The notes under the pieces were generated by a model. It was not told where the DNA came from and did not search any database. It saw only the letters and a program-made list of their open reading frames with translations. 64,000 nt of DNA from Lactobacillus sp. MRS-253-APC-2B (GTDB taxonomy: Bacteria; Bacillota; Bacilli; Lactobacillales; Lactobacillaceae), in contig NZ_JABAFO010000001.1 in NCBI RefSeq assembly GCF_012843675.1, positions 248,001 through 312,000 on the forward strand. Direction: 5' to 3'. Positions within the stretch are counted from its first letter, which is position 1; every line of letters begins with the position of its first letter. The position numbers were made by a program, and so were the translations under genes. Shown one piece after another: positions 53,001 through 62,608 of this stretch.

Positions 53001-53870
53001 TTATTTTGACTTAACGTTGCGATCCAAGAAATCTTGGGCAATATCATAGATCTGCTGACTCCAGAAGTCGCGCTCGTGAACGGCCCTATGCACACGGTAG
53101 GCCTCAACTGACGCATCATGTTTTTCCAGTTCATGATACATGTCTTCCATTTCATGATATGGCACGGTCTTGTCAGCATCCCCATGCATCAGTAGAAATG
53201 GTGGGTACTGCTGGCCATCCTTAACTTGATACAGTGGGCTCATTTCTTTTTTGATCGCCGGCCATTTTGCTGGATCGGTACCAAACAGACACAGCTGCAT
53301 GGCGTCTGCACCTGGAACGCTCTTGGAAAACTTAAAGGTATCATCAACATCCGTTGGAGCAAAGCAGCTGATCACGGCATCAACGGCATCCGATTGGTCA
53401 ACATAATCAGCCGTTTTATAGCGCGGATCATTTGGCGTTAGGGCAACCAAAAGCGCGGCATTGGCACCCGAAGAGGTTCCCCAGATACCAACGCGCTCTG
53501 GATCGATCTGATATTCAGCCGCGTGAGCTCGCAGATAGCGAATTGCCGTCTTGACGTCTTGCAAAAATGCTGGAAAAGCATGACCATCCAAGGCGCTGCG
53601 ATGCTGGACGGTCGCGACGATATAGCCAGCATGAACAAACTGAACCAGCTGAGGGATCTTTTCACCCAAAGTTGGCGTCGTCCAAGAACTGCCCTGCACA
53701 AAAACCAGCAGTGGGCGTTTTTCCTGTGGCAGATCCTTATAGCGCTGCGTCCATGGTGCCAGAATCGACATTTTCTGTGCCTCACCGTCAGCAGCTGAAT
53801 AGACGATATCTTCAATCAGTCTGACTTGACCGGCCAGCGTAGGATTGTTGGAAATTTCTTTAATTGACAT
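53001..53870 (-). CDS. Alpha/beta hydrolase, esterase/lipase of the BD-FAE type
   Basis: This hydrolase of about 289 residues has the nucleophile elbow GIWGTSSGANAALLV (GxSxG-like, Ser in SSG), an Asp in MHGDADKTVP, and a His in VHERDFW. The oxyanion-hole segment, HGGG(W) in most relatives, reads VQGSSWTTPT. ATG 53868-53870 follows a weak GGTGA. A longer start to 53903 overlaps gpmA further. Substrate unknown; an acyl-ester or carbohydrate ester is likely. Confidence 0.82.
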   Translation of the reverse strand: MSIKEISNNPTLAGQVRLIEDIVYSAADGEAQKMSILAPWTQRYKDLPQEKRPLLVFVQGSSWTTPTLGEKIPQLVQFVHAGYIVATVQHRSALDGHAFPAFLQDVKTAIRYLRAHAAEYQIDPERVGIWGTSSGANAALLVALTPNDPRYKTADYVDQSDAVDAVISCFAPTDVDDTFKFSKSVPGADAMQLCLFGTDPAKWPAIKKEMSPLYQVKDGQQYPPFLLMHGDADKTVPYHEMEDMYHELEKHDASVEAYRVHRAVHERDFWSQQIYDIAQDFLDRNVKSK

Positions 53871-54555
53871 GCTGTTCACCATCCGTAATAAATTTTTTCT
53901 CAATAACGTTCAAATGATCGTCAAACCGGTACAGGATCGGCTCACCATTAGGAACTTCGACGTGATCAATTTGATCATCGGCAATGCCATCCAAATATTT
54001 GATTAAGGCTCTTAATGAACTGCCGTGAGCTACAATCAATTGGTTTTTACCATCTAAAAGTCGTGGCGCAATTTGATCCTGCCAGTATGGCAAAAGCCGT
54101 TCTTGGGTCATCTGCAGACTTTCACTCAATGGCTCTTTGACTCCCAAGCGATCATAGCGGCGTTCATGACCGCGATTTTTAAGCATTGGTGGACGCTCTA
54201 CAAAACCGCGTCGCCAGCGATGTAAAGTTGCCGCACCGACTTCTTTTTTGACTGCATCTTTGTTCAGACCGCTCAAGGCTCCATAATGCCGCTCATTTAA
54301 TCGCCACGTTTTGTGAATTGGAATCCAAAGCTGATCGATAGCCTCTAAGATCAGATCAGCCGTCACGATGGCTCGCTGCATATAAGAAACATGCACGTCA
54401 TTAAAATTTAGTCCCAGCCTGGCCAAGTGCTTGCCGACCAGCTTACCCTGCTCGACTCCAAGGGGCGTAAGCGGCACATCGCTCCATCCCGTAAAAACAT
54501 TGTCTTGGTTGGCCTGACTCTGACCGTGCCTAACGATTACCAGTGTTGCCGTCAT
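53860..54555 (-). CDS. gpmA: 2,3-bisphosphoglycerate-dependent phosphoglycerate mutase
   Basis: This 231-residue glycolytic mutase has the phospho-His motif IVRHGQSQANQDNVFTGWSD and the second ERHYGALSG. Then come RRGFVERPPM and AHGSSLRALIKYL with the other catalytic His. ATG 54553-54555 follows GAAGG. The C-terminus overlaps the esterase start by 11 bp. The divergent SQANQDNVF (usual SxWN) suggests a second, nonessential GpmA copy; I cannot tell if another exists. Confidence 0.88.
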   Translation of the reverse strand: MTATLVIVRHGQSQANQDNVFTGWSDVPLTPLGVEQGKLVGKHLARLGLNFNDVHVSYMQRAIVTADLILEAIDQLWIPIHKTWRLNERHYGALSGLNKDAVKKEVGAATLHRWRRGFVERPPMLKNRGHERRYDRLGVKEPLSESLQMTQERLLPYWQDQIAPRLLDGKNQLIVAHGSSLRALIKYLDGIADDQIDHVEVPNGEPILYRFDDHLNVIEKKFITDGEQHVN

Positions 54556-54657
54556 CACTAACCTTCCCCCTTATGCTGCTTCTTTAACTATAACGCAAAT
54601 CACCAATTGAAACGACTAATCAGACCAATAAAACTTTTTCTTAAAGATAAATGCCAA

Positions 54658-54702
54658 ACGGCCAGCCTGTCTAGACTCGACAGGCTGACCGCTCATTTTT
54701 AT
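54658..54702 (-). terminator. Terminator-like hairpin between the AEC permease and gpmA
   Basis: GGTCAGCCTGTCG pairs with GACAGGCTGGCC on the minus strand. The T-tract on either side is short (TTTTT on the plus strand). Confidence 0.6.
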
Positions 54703-54733
54703 CTATGCTTAAAAGATTCAGCGACTTGATTCA

Positions 54734-55687
54734 TTAATGGACCAAAGTTTTAATTGCTACCATTAAAATTGGAATCACAATGATTGAAAGCGTGGTAGTC
54801 TCAGTTACCATAATCGCGGCATAGTTATAGTCAGCATGATACATTCTGGAAACAACCGGTGCATTGGTCATGACCGGCATTGCCGCCTGCAGAATAAAGA
54901 CCTGCTTCATCATTACCGGCATATTGCTTGGCAACACCAAAATCGTCATTAGAATTGGTGCCAATAAGAACCGGCCCAGCAAAATCCCCCAGGCATCGCG
55001 CGTAAAACGAATTCTTGACAGGCCGGCATTAGACAGCACGATACCAATAAACAGCATCGACATTGGAATCGTTAAATTGCCCAGATAAGCGCAGGTACTG
55101 ATGATAAATTTCGGTAGCTTAATATGCAGTGCCACTAAAATCACAGCTAGGATAAAGCCTAATAGTGGCGGTGAGAACAATTTGCCCAGGGCCTGTTTGA
55201 AATCAATTTTGGCTTCTTTCATACCATCGTGTTGAATCAGCCAAACACCCAGCGTCCAAAAGAAAGTCGTATTGGCCATGTAGTAGACCAGTACATATGG
55301 AACTGAACGCGCCCCAAACAGAGCCAGGTTGATCGGCAGGCCGATAAAAACCGTATTGGAATTAAAAAACATCGAACTGAACAGACCAATGTGGCTCTTT
55401 TTGATAGCCAATGCTCTAGCGACGGCAAATGACAATGCAAACAGGATCAGCATTGATAAAACCGGGTAGCGCAAGTCAGGCAAAAGCGTCTTTAACTCGG
55501 TAGCCGTAAATTTGGTTGTAATCGTACTGATCATATATGTTGGCAAGGCAACCTGGGTCACAATCTTTGAAATAACCTTGGGCGAGTTGGGCGTAAACCA
55601 GTGCCGCTCGTTCATGACAAATCCAGCTGCAATCATGATTAAAATGATCAAGACCCCCGACAGACTTGACCAGAATATGCTTAACAT
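54734..55687 (-). CDS. AEC family transporter (auxin efflux carrier-like)
   Basis: This 317-residue membrane protein has about ten segments in the two five-helix halves typical of the family. Visible: VLIILIMIAAGFVMNERHWF, GLPINLALFG and ILQAAMPVMTNAPVVSRMY. Relatives in lactobacilli carry malate or other organic acids. Substrate is not shown here. It stands alone between lacM and gpmA, with a terminator on each side. Confidence 0.85.
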   Translation of the reverse strand: MLSIFWSSLSGVLIILIMIAAGFVMNERHWFTPNSPKVISKIVTQVALPTYMISTITTKFTATELKTLLPDLRYPVLSMLILFALSFAVARALAIKKSHIGLFSSMFFNSNTVFIGLPINLALFGARSVPYVLVYYMANTTFFWTLGVWLIQHDGMKEAKIDFKQALGKLFSPPLLGFILAVILVALHIKLPKFIISTCAYLGNLTIPMSMLFIGIVLSNAGLSRIRFTRDAWGILLGRFLLAPILMTILVLPSNMPVMMKQVFILQAAMPVMTNAPVVSRMYHADYNYAAIMVTETTTLSIIVIPILMVAIKTLVH

Positions 55688-55754
55688 CTCTATAGCCTCT
55701 CTTTATGCAAAATAAACACCGTTAATTTTACACCCGTTAGTCACTTTACAAAAT

Positions 55755-55792
55755 AAAAAATGGGAACTTCTTTAATCAAATTCCCATTTTTC
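55755..55792 (-). terminator. Terminator after lacLM
   Basis: AAAAAATGGGAA pairs with TTCCCATTTTT in both orientations, 7 bp past the lacM stop. Confidence 0.85.
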
Positions 55793-55798
55793 TCAAAT

Positions 55799-56767
55799 CT
55801 ATTCAATTGTCTCCGGTTCAATTTCAAAACTGAACTGATAGTCGCGATCAGAAGGCAGCTGATACTGATCCTCAACATCAGCACCCCAGCTGTCGATCCC
55901 ACCAACACCACGTACGGCTCCAGCCACAACCAAAACCGTGCGGCGCTTGAGTGGCAATTCTTCAATATGGGTTGCGTTTTCCAGTTCCAGCGACGTATAT
56001 GGCAACATGCTGAAATTGAATGGCTGCTCGGTCTGCTTGATGGTCAAGGCAAACGGCGTCTTATCATGATCGGCATTGTTTTGCGTTTGATTGCGAACAA
56101 TCTTTAGACGTGAATTTTGCATGTGCATGCCCATTTCCTGTGGCGTTAGGTAAGGCGTTACCGGAACCCCATCAACGTGCCAGGTCCCCTTGATGCCACC
56201 TGCCATTCGATCTGGATAAGTTTCACCAGACAGACCGTCGTATTCAAACTCAGTCGCCAGCGTTGGCATGATCAGCCGGACCCCAAAAACCGGTAGTTCC
56301 GGCAAACCTTTTTGACCCAAGAAATGGGCAGCGATTTGACAGTGCCCACTGGCATCGACCGTGTAGGCAACTTTAGCCTGAGCCGCTGGATTAGTCGGTG
56401 TTTCATAAGTGAATACGATTTTGACTTGGTCGGCAAACTCATGATTGGTAAACTGATTGGTCAGTGGTGCGATTGGCAGCTGATCAAAGTGATGATCATC
56501 AACGGTCAGATCAATGTTGATGCACTTTGGCGCCAGATCCGCTCCCAGCCACTGAGCACTTCGATAGTTGAAGCCATTGCCGCGATCATTATCCGTAGTT
56601 GCTCGCCAATAGGTTGGATAGATTGGGCGGTACAGCCATTCTTTGTCGTTGAATCGCATCGACTCCAGGCTGCCTTTTTCATAACTGAACAAATACTGAT
56701 AACCCTTGCCGTTTAATCCCAACATCCCATCATCATAAACTACGTGAATTTTATTTGTGCAGTCCAT
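55799..56767 (-). CDS. lacM: Beta-galactosidase small subunit LacM
   Basis: This 322-residue subunit corresponds to the C-terminal domain of GH2 beta-galactosidases (domain 5). It begins [20 protein letters not shown], contains [19 protein letters not shown], and ends FEIEPETIE. It pairs with LacL to form the active heterodimer. It overlaps lacL by 17 bp, giving translational coupling. Length and arrangement are those of other lactobacilli. Confidence 0.96.
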   Translation of the reverse strand: MDCTNKIHVVYDDGMLGLNGKGYQYLFSYEKGSLESMRFNDKEWLYRPIYPTYWRATTDNDRGNGFNYRSAQWLGADLAPKCINIDLTVDDHHFDQLPIAPLTNQFTNHEFADQVKIVFTYETPTNPAAQAKVAYTVDASGHCQIAAHFLGQKGLPELPVFGVRLIMPTLATEFEYDGLSGETYPDRMAGGIKGTWHVDGVPVTPYLTPQEMGMHMQNSRLKIVRNQTQNNADHDKTPFALTIKQTEQPFNFSMLPYTSLELENATHIEELPLKRRTVLVVAGAVRGVGGIDSWGADVEDQYQLPSDRDYQFSFEIEPETIE

Positions 56768-58634
56768 AGTAGTATCTTACCTCCTGCATTGCTGGCTTAG
56801 GCGTCCGGTCGGCAAACATCAGACCATCGCCGGAAAATTCATTGTCACTGTGGCGGTCATCAAAATCGCCACCATAGCGCATGACGTCTTGTCCGCTGAT
56901 TTCATCATGAACCAATAGGGCCTGGTCAATAAAGTCCCAGATAAAGCCACCGACATATTGTGGATACTTGTCGATCAGCTCAATGTATGACCCCATGCCA
57001 CCATCTGAGTTGCCCATGTCATGCATGTACTCACATTCGATAAACGGCTTGTCAGGATTGTTCTGCAAATATTTTTCAACGTCTTTTGGCGGCAGGTACA
57101 TCCAGCTTTCCAGATCCGAGATTTTGTCGCGGTAATCTGGTGTGTGCACGACACCTTCATAGTGAACCAAACGGCTGTCATCATGCTCTTTGTAAAATTT
57201 CTGCATAAAGACCAGATTGTCACCGGCATATGATTCATTCCCCAAAGACCAGAACAGAATCGAAACGTGGTTTTTAAACGTTTCATAGTTGGTACGTGCC
57301 CGATCAACAACCACGTCTTTCCATTGCGGAACCGAGCCTGGTACGTTAAACGATGGCTCGTCTTGCCCCATCTTTTGCCAGGTGGCATGCGTTTCCAGAT
57401 TGTTTTCGGCCATCATGTAGATTCCGTTTTGATCACACATAGAGTACCAAGGCAGCTGATCTGGATAATGACACGTTCGTACCGCATTGATATTGTTTTC
57501 CTTAAACGTGGCCATATCCTGTTCCATGTCCTGCATCGTTACGCAGCGTCCCGTTTTACAGTTCCACTCATGACGGTTGACACCGTTAATGATCAAACGC
57601 TGGCCATTAAGCAAAACGACGTGATCGGCATTGATCTCAATTTTACGGAACCCAAATTGATAAGGAACGACTTCCAGCAACTGACCATCTTGATCATGCA
57701 GTTCAATAAACAGCTGATACAGGTATGGATGGTGGTTGTCCCAAAGATGCACGTTTTGCACCTTAACGCCATGAACGGCCACATGCTCGGCTGCCGGCTG
57801 AACTTCATCAACGATTGAATTTCCTTGGGCATCAAAAGCCTTGATATGAACCTGGCCGCCATTGCCCTGTAATTTAAGGTCAACGTTAAAGATCCCGTCT
57901 TTAAAGTCATCAGAAACACGTGGCGTAAGATCCAGATCCTCAAGATGCAGCTTTGGCTGACCCAAGAGCTCAACGCTTCTAAAGATGCCCGAGAAACGGA
58001 ACATATCTTGATCTTCAAGATAAGAGGCCGTGCTGTGCTTGTATACACGGACGGCCAATACGTTGTTGACGTCTTTTAAATAAGGCGTCAGATCAAACTC
58101 GCTTGGCGTAAAGCTGTCTTCTGCATAGCCGATAAAATGACCGTTGATCCAGACGTACATTGCGCGCTCAACACCTTCAAAGCGAACGCGTACGTTTTGA
58201 TTGCGCAAGGCTGGCTTTAAATCAAAGTGCTTGACGTAAGAGCCATTGGTATTGTCAATGCCTTGGCTAAATGAGCCTTCCTGTTGATCATCTGGACTCA
58301 ATCCATAGGCTGGACGACGAAAAATCTTGCCAGCCCATGGATACCAGATATTAGTATATTGATTCTGAGCATAGTCATTGAGCTCAATCATACTTGGAAC
58401 CTTGATCAAATCCCAGTCGGCAGTGTCAAAATCTGGTTGATAAAAGTCCTTGATCCGTGCCTGCGGATCCTTGGCAAAGGCAAAGCGCCATTGACCATTC
58501 AGGCTCTGAACAAAGCTGCTGTTTTTTTGATCAGCTTCGGCATAGTCGCGATACCATTGATGATCACTGTGAGCGGGCAGCTGATTGACCCGGAACGTCT
58601 GTGGATCATCCAGCCATTTTAAATCTGCTTGCAT
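56751..58634 (-). CDS. lacL: Beta-galactosidase large subunit LacL (GH2)
   Basis: This 627-residue subunit hydrolyses lactose. The acid/base Glu is in [13 protein letters not shown] and the nucleophile Glu in [27 protein letters not shown] and [19 protein letters not shown] are other GH2 signatures. SD GAGGAGG precedes the ATG. A cre-like site overlaps the promoter. No lactose permease is next to it in the window. Confidence 0.96.
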   Translation of the reverse strand: MQADLKWLDDPQTFRVNQLPAHSDHQWYRDYAEADQKNSSFVQSLNGQWRFAFAKDPQARIKDFYQPDFDTADWDLIKVPSMIELNDYAQNQYTNIWYPWAGKIFRRPAYGLSPDDQQEGSFSQGIDNTNGSYVKHFDLKPALRNQNVRVRFEGVERAMYVWINGHFIGYAEDSFTPSEFDLTPYLKDVNNVLAVRVYKHSTASYLEDQDMFRFSGIFRSVELLGQPKLHLEDLDLTPRVSDDFKDGIFNVDLKLQGNGGQVHIKAFDAQGNSIVDEVQPAAEHVAVHGVKVQNVHLWDNHHPYLYQLFIELHDQDGQLLEVVPYQFGFRKIEINADHVVLLNGQRLIINGVNRHEWNCKTGRCVTMQDMEQDMATFKENNINAVRTCHYPDQLPWYSMCDQNGIYMMAENNLETHATWQKMGQDEPSFNVPGSVPQWKDVVVDRARTNYETFKNHVSILFWSLGNESYAGDNLVFMQKFYKEHDDSRLVHYEGVVHTPDYRDKISDLESWMYLPPKDVEKYLQNNPDKPFIECEYMHDMGNSDGGMGSYIELIDKYPQYVGGFIWDFIDQALLVHDEISGQDVMRYGGDFDDRHSDNEFSGDGLMFADRTPKPAMQEVRYYYGLHK

Positions 58635-58674
58635 TAAAAAAACGCCTCCTCAAATCAAATGCTTCTCTGTCATT

Positions 58675-58703
58675 TAAGTATAGCGCTTTCACGATTGATA
58701 AAA
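58675..58703 (-). promoter_or_regulatory. lacLM promoter with overlapping cre
   Basis: Minus-strand -10 TATACT (58675-58680) follows a weak -35 TGTTTT at 17-nt spacing. TGAAAGCGCTATAC (58678-58691) overlaps the -10 and matches the cre consensus with two differences, so glucose repression by CcpA is likely. Confidence 0.6.
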
Positions 58704-58784
58704 CAGTGTTATTTAACTAAAAAATTTACTAAAGTAATTGAAAAGATGGCCCTGTTCCTATGGTGATGGGACTGAATTAAATAA

Positions 58785-58828
58785 CAAAAAAGTTCGGGTT
58801 TTGATCATTCAGCCCTCGAACTTTTAAA
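58785..58828. terminator. Second terminator between tRNA-Leu and lacL
   Basis: AAAAGTTCGAGGG and CCCGAACTTTTTT pair across a loop on the minus strand. With 58838-58867 it isolates the lac promoter from upstream transcription. Confidence 0.75.
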
Positions 58829-58837
58829 ATTTAGTAC

Positions 58838-58867
58838 AAAAAAAAGCACCTGACTATCGCCAGGTGC
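58838..58867 (-). terminator. Terminator of the tRNA-Leu gene
   Basis: GCACCTG pairs with CAGGTGC across an 8-nt loop, followed by eight T on the minus strand, 8 bp past the tRNA. Confidence 0.88.
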
Positions 58868-58875
58868 AATCGTAG

Positions 58876-58961
58876 TGCGGCAAAGAGGACTCGAACCTCC
58901 ACGGTCTAAAACGACCACAAGATCCTTAATCTTGCGCGTCTGCCAATTCCGCCACTGCCGC
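58876..58961 (-). tRNA. tRNA-Leu (anticodon AAG)
   Basis: The minus strand folds as an 86-nt class II tRNA. The acceptor GCGGCAG pairs with TTTGCCGC (discriminator A), and the anticodon stem CAAGA/TCTTG encloses loop TTAAGGA, giving AAG. A long variable arm and the T loop GTTCGAGTC follow. The CCA end is not encoded (CTA follows). The A34 would need to be used unmodified or as inosine. Confidence 0.93.
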
Positions 58962-59004
58962 ATCAACAAATAACATTCTACCAGAAATGCTACCTGTTGG
59001 CAAA

Positions 59005-59472
59005 CTATTTTTTGATTAAAAGCTTAAAACGACTATTGCAGCGACGGCAGACAAACCGCTGCACGTTAAAACGCCGCATACGACCGATCTTGATGCCGCA
59101 GCCACGGCACTGATAGACCCACTTAAAACGTGTTTTCTTTTGACTGGTTACTGGAGCGTATCGTAAGCCACCTACTTGATTCAGCAATGCTTTAAACTCC
59201 GACGTATGATGACAGTCATGGCCCGCTAAATGCAAGTGATAATGACACAGCTCATGCAAGACAACGCCGCGCAGGGTTGCCAGATCAAACTCTTCATACA
59301 TCAATGGATTGATATCGATATGGTGATCTTTTAAATGATAGCGACCACCCGTAGTCTTGAGGCGCCGATTGAACCAGATGCGATGTTTAAATGGACGTTC
59401 AAACGCCTGTTGTGACCATTTTTCAGTCAGTTGCTGCAGCTCTTCATCACTCATTTTTCCTGACTGATCCAT
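59005..59472 (-). CDS. sprT: SprT-like zinc metalloprotein
   Basis: This SprT-family protein of about 155 residues has the metallopeptidase-like HELCHYHLHLAGHDC and a C-terminal zinc ribbon (CRGCG and CRRCNSRF). ATG 59470-59472 follows AAAGGA at about 10 nt. MSDEE (15 nt on, AGGAAAA before it) is an alternative start. The start lies just after the tex stop, which overlaps longer versions. Function unknown in bacteria; a protease-like role is inferred from the motif. Confidence 0.88.
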   Translation of the reverse strand: MDQSGKMSDEELQQLTEKWSQQAFERPFKHRIWFNRRLKTTGGRYHLKDHHIDINPLMYEEFDLATLRGVVLHELCHYHLHLAGHDCHHTSEFKALLNQVGGLRYAPVTSQKKTRFKWVYQCRGCGIKIGRMRRFNVQRFVCRRCNSRFKLLIKK

Positions 59473-59479
59473 AACTGTT

Positions 59480-61642
59480 TTATCCTTTTGGCGCAACCAT
59501 CGTCAGCTGTACGCGCTGGCGTTTGAGATCCACGCTTAGTACCCACACGTCAACGATATCGCCAACGGCCACGACTTGTCGCGGATCCTTGATAAACTTT
59601 TTGGTCAGATGCGAGACATGGACCAGACCATCATGCTTGATGCCGATATCAACAAACGCACCAAAGTCCACAACGTTGCGGACCGTTCCTTGCAGCTGCA
59701 TCCCCGGTTTGAGATCCTCAATCGTTAAAACGTCCTGTCTTAAAAGTGGTGCCGGCAAAGAATCACGCAGATCCCGACCTGGTTCGCAAAGTGAGTCGAC
59801 AATGTCTTTTAGCGTTGCCAGCCCGGCATTTTCACTGACAAATGCCTTAAGATCCAATTGTCTTAATCGCTGGACAGCCGTTTTTGAGCCCAGTTTACCA
59901 TCAATTTTGGCAACCTTCATTAATTGACGAGCGATGGCATAGCTTTCGGGATGAATATCAGTATTATCCAACGGCTCATCGCCATCCACGATTCTCAAAA
60001 AACCTGCTGCTTGCTGATATGCCTTTGGTCCTAGGCGCGGTACTGATTTAAGCTGGGTACGGCTGGTAAAGCGGCCATTTTCATTACGATACTGAACGAT
60101 ATTTTTGGCTAAGGTGGCATTTAAGCCGGCAATGTGGGCCAGCAGCTGATAACTGGCGGTATTGAGATTGACCCCGACTCGATTGACGGCCCGCTCAACG
60201 ACAGCATCCAATTCAATTTTGAGTGCCGTCTTAGGCAGATCATGCTGATACTGACCGACTCCGATGGCTTCTGGACTGATCTTGACCAGTTCAGCCAATG
60301 GGTCTTGCAAACGGCGGCCAATACTGATAGCACTGCGCTTTTCTACCGTCAGATCGGGAAACTCGTCACGCGCATCCTGACTAGCCGAATATACCGAAGC
60401 CCCTGATTCATTAACGATCACGTAATAGACCGGTCGCTTGATTTTTTTGATAGCTTGAGCCACGAAACGCTCTGATTCACGACTGGCCGTACCATTACCA
60501 ATTGCAATCATCTCAACTTGATAATCCTCAATCAACTGCAGCAGCTGTCCTTCAGCCTGCTGACGCTGATTTTCTGGCGCTGGTTGATGCGGATAGATAA
60601 CGGCAACCTTGAGCAGCTTGCCGCTTGGATCAAGCACTGCCAATTTACAGCCGGTCCGATATGCCGGATCAAAGCCTAAAACAACCTTGCCTTTGATTGG
60701 TGCCTGCATTAAGAGATTATAAAGATTTTCGCCAAACACCTTGATGGCCTGCTCATCTGCTTGTTCAGTCAATTCGCGCCGCAGTTCCCGTTCGATTGCT
60801 GGCCCCAAGAAACGTTTGTAGGCATCGGCAGCCGCGTTTTTGACAAACTCAGCGGCCTTTTGGGCACTGCCTTTTTTGACCAGCCGGAAATTCAGATAGT
60901 TCTGCACGATCTGCTCATCAGCAAGAATCTTGACGCTTAAAATCTTGGCCTTTTCTCCACGATTAATGGCTAGGACACGATAGGAGTTCATTGCGGATAA
61001 TGGCGCGGAAAAATCATAATATTGTTGATAGACGCCTTCTGAATCAAGTTCTTGGCCGTCTTTTTTTACTGTCGCGATCAATTCGCCATGCTGTTTGGTA
61101 TAGCTGCGCAGCCAGGCGCGAATCGTGCTGCTTTCACTGATCGTTTCGGCCAGAATCTCATGGGCCCCTTCCAAGGCTGTCTGAACGTTGGAAACGTCTT
61201 GGCTGATAAACTCAGCAGCCTTCCCGTCCAGATCATCACCCTTAGCCATAAAAATCCAGTTGGCAAGTGGCTGCAGGCCTTGTTCACGCGCAATCTGGGC
61301 CTTGGTGCGACGCTTTTTCTTATAAGGCAGGTAGAGGTCTTCGACAACGTTTATCTCAGTAGCTGACTCAATCTGTGTTCTTAAAGTTGATGTCAGCTTG
61401 CCCTGTTCTTCAATTGCCTTGATCACGGTCTGCTGACGATCGCGCAGATTCTTTACCCGATGCCACTGCTCTTGAATCCCCTGCAGCTGAACTTCATCAA
61501 GACTGCCGGTTGCCTCTTTTCGATAACGGGCAATGAATGGAATCGTATTGCCCGCTTCCAAAAGGCTCAAAGCGGCTTCAATTTGCCGATCTCTTAATTC
61601 TGGCAGCTGCTGGCTCATTAATTTAAGATCATTTTTTTCCAT
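59480..61642 (-). CDS. tex: Tex-family RNA-binding transcription accessory protein
   Basis: This large protein of about 720 residues has, in order, a helical N-terminus (IPFIARYRKEATGSLDEVQL), a YqgF/RNase-H-like domain (VLGFDPAYRTGCKLAVLD), helix-hairpin-helix repeats (GVNLNTASYQLLAHIAGLN) and a C-terminal S1 domain (GTVRNVVDFGAFVDIGIKHD). These match Tex/Spt6-like factors. I took ATG 61640-61642. A start at 61672 would add ten residues, and no ribosome site is convincing. It is followed by sprT. Confidence 0.93.
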   Translation of the reverse strand: MEKNDLKLMSQQLPELRDRQIEAALSLLEAGNTIPFIARYRKEATGSLDEVQLQGIQEQWHRVKNLRDRQQTVIKAIEEQGKLTSTLRTQIESATEINVVEDLYLPYKKKRRTKAQIAREQGLQPLANWIFMAKGDDLDGKAAEFISQDVSNVQTALEGAHEILAETISESSTIRAWLRSYTKQHGELIATVKKDGQELDSEGVYQQYYDFSAPLSAMNSYRVLAINRGEKAKILSVKILADEQIVQNYLNFRLVKKGSAQKAAEFVKNAAADAYKRFLGPAIERELRRELTEQADEQAIKVFGENLYNLLMQAPIKGKVVLGFDPAYRTGCKLAVLDPSGKLLKVAVIYPHQPAPENQRQQAEGQLLQLIEDYQVEMIAIGNGTASRESERFVAQAIKKIKRPVYYVIVNESGASVYSASQDARDEFPDLTVEKRSAISIGRRLQDPLAELVKISPEAIGVGQYQHDLPKTALKIELDAVVERAVNRVGVNLNTASYQLLAHIAGLNATLAKNIVQYRNENGRFTSRTQLKSVPRLGPKAYQQAAGFLRIVDGDEPLDNTDIHPESYAIARQLMKVAKIDGKLGSKTAVQRLRQLDLKAFVSENAGLATLKDIVDSLCEPGRDLRDSLPAPLLRQDVLTIEDLKPGMQLQGTVRNVVDFGAFVDIGIKHDGLVHVSHLTKKFIKDPRQVVAVGDIVDVWVLSVDLKRQRVQLTMVAPKG

Positions 61643-61758
61643 AAAAAACTTAAAAACCTTTCTTAAGTCCATCGTATCTTAACGTCAGACTTATTGCTTC
61701 ATGATCAATTAATTAAGGTCCGGTGTTCGGCAATTGCCGATCCTGGACCCTATTTAAA

Positions 61759-62589
61759 CTAATTCTTCCACCAAGTATCCAAGGGACTGACTGGCAGATG
61801 ACGCTTGTGGCCGGTCTTAAGATACCATCCTTCGATTTTTTCGGCCGCCGTATCGGAAACGTTTCGTCCTTCAAGATAGTCGTCAATTTCTTGATAGGTG
61901 ACGCCTAGTGCCTCTTCATCGGGCAATGCTGGTCGATCTTCTTCCAGATCAGCAGTTGGCGTTTTTTCATACAAGGCCTTTGGTGCTCCTAGATATTCCA
62001 GGATTTGCCGACCTTGACGCTTATCCAGCTGTGACAGCGGCGTAATGTCGGCACCGCCATCGCCAAACTTGGTGTAAAAACCGGTTACCGCTTCGGCAGC
62101 ATGGTCGGTACCAACAACCGCCCCGCCAAACTCGCCAGCAATTGCATACTGAGCAATCATTCGCTCCCGTGCCTTGACGTTGCCCTTGTTAAAGTCGCTG
62201 ATTTTCAAATCATTTTGCTCAACTGAGGCAACCATAGCATCAACGGCTGGCTTGATGTTGACGCGCATGGTTTGATCCGGTTTGATGAACTCATTGATTG
62301 AAAGCATCGCATCGTCTTCATCGGCCTGTTCACCATAAGGCAGTCGTACGGCAATAAACCGATAAGCCACATCTTTGGTCTCTTCTCGCAGGCTTTCAAC
62401 GGCCAATTGTGAAAGTCGCCCTGCCAGACTGGAGTCTTGTCCACCAGAAATACCGAGCACCAGCGTTTTTAGTCCTGTTTTTTTCAAGTAGTCCTTTAAA
62501 AACTCTACACGTCGCTTGACTTCGACTGCCGGATCGATTTCCGGCGTTACGGCCAAGGTATTGATGATTTCTTCCTGCAGCTTACGCAT
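61759..62589 (-). CDS. nadE: NH3-dependent NAD+ synthetase
   Basis: This 276-residue enzyme adenylates and amidates nicotinate adenine dinucleotide to NAD. The PP-loop is [18 protein letters not shown] (key SGGQDSS), and [20 protein letters not shown] is the second signature. It has the short ammonia-dependent form with no glutaminase domain. It follows pncB by 19 bp, forming a two-gene NAD salvage unit. Confidence 0.96.
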   Translation of the reverse strand: MRKLQEEIINTLAVTPEIDPAVEVKRRVEFLKDYLKKTGLKTLVLGISGGQDSSLAGRLSQLAVESLREETKDVAYRFIAVRLPYGEQADEDDAMLSINEFIKPDQTMRVNIKPAVDAMVASVEQNDLKISDFNKGNVKARERMIAQYAIAGEFGGAVVGTDHAAEAVTGFYTKFGDGGADITPLSQLDKRQGRQILEYLGAPKALYEKTPTADLEEDRPALPDEEALGVTYQEIDDYLEGRNVSDTAAEKIEGWYLKTGHKRHLPVSPLDTWWKN

Positions 62590-62608
62590 AACTCTTTCCC
62601 TCTTTTTA

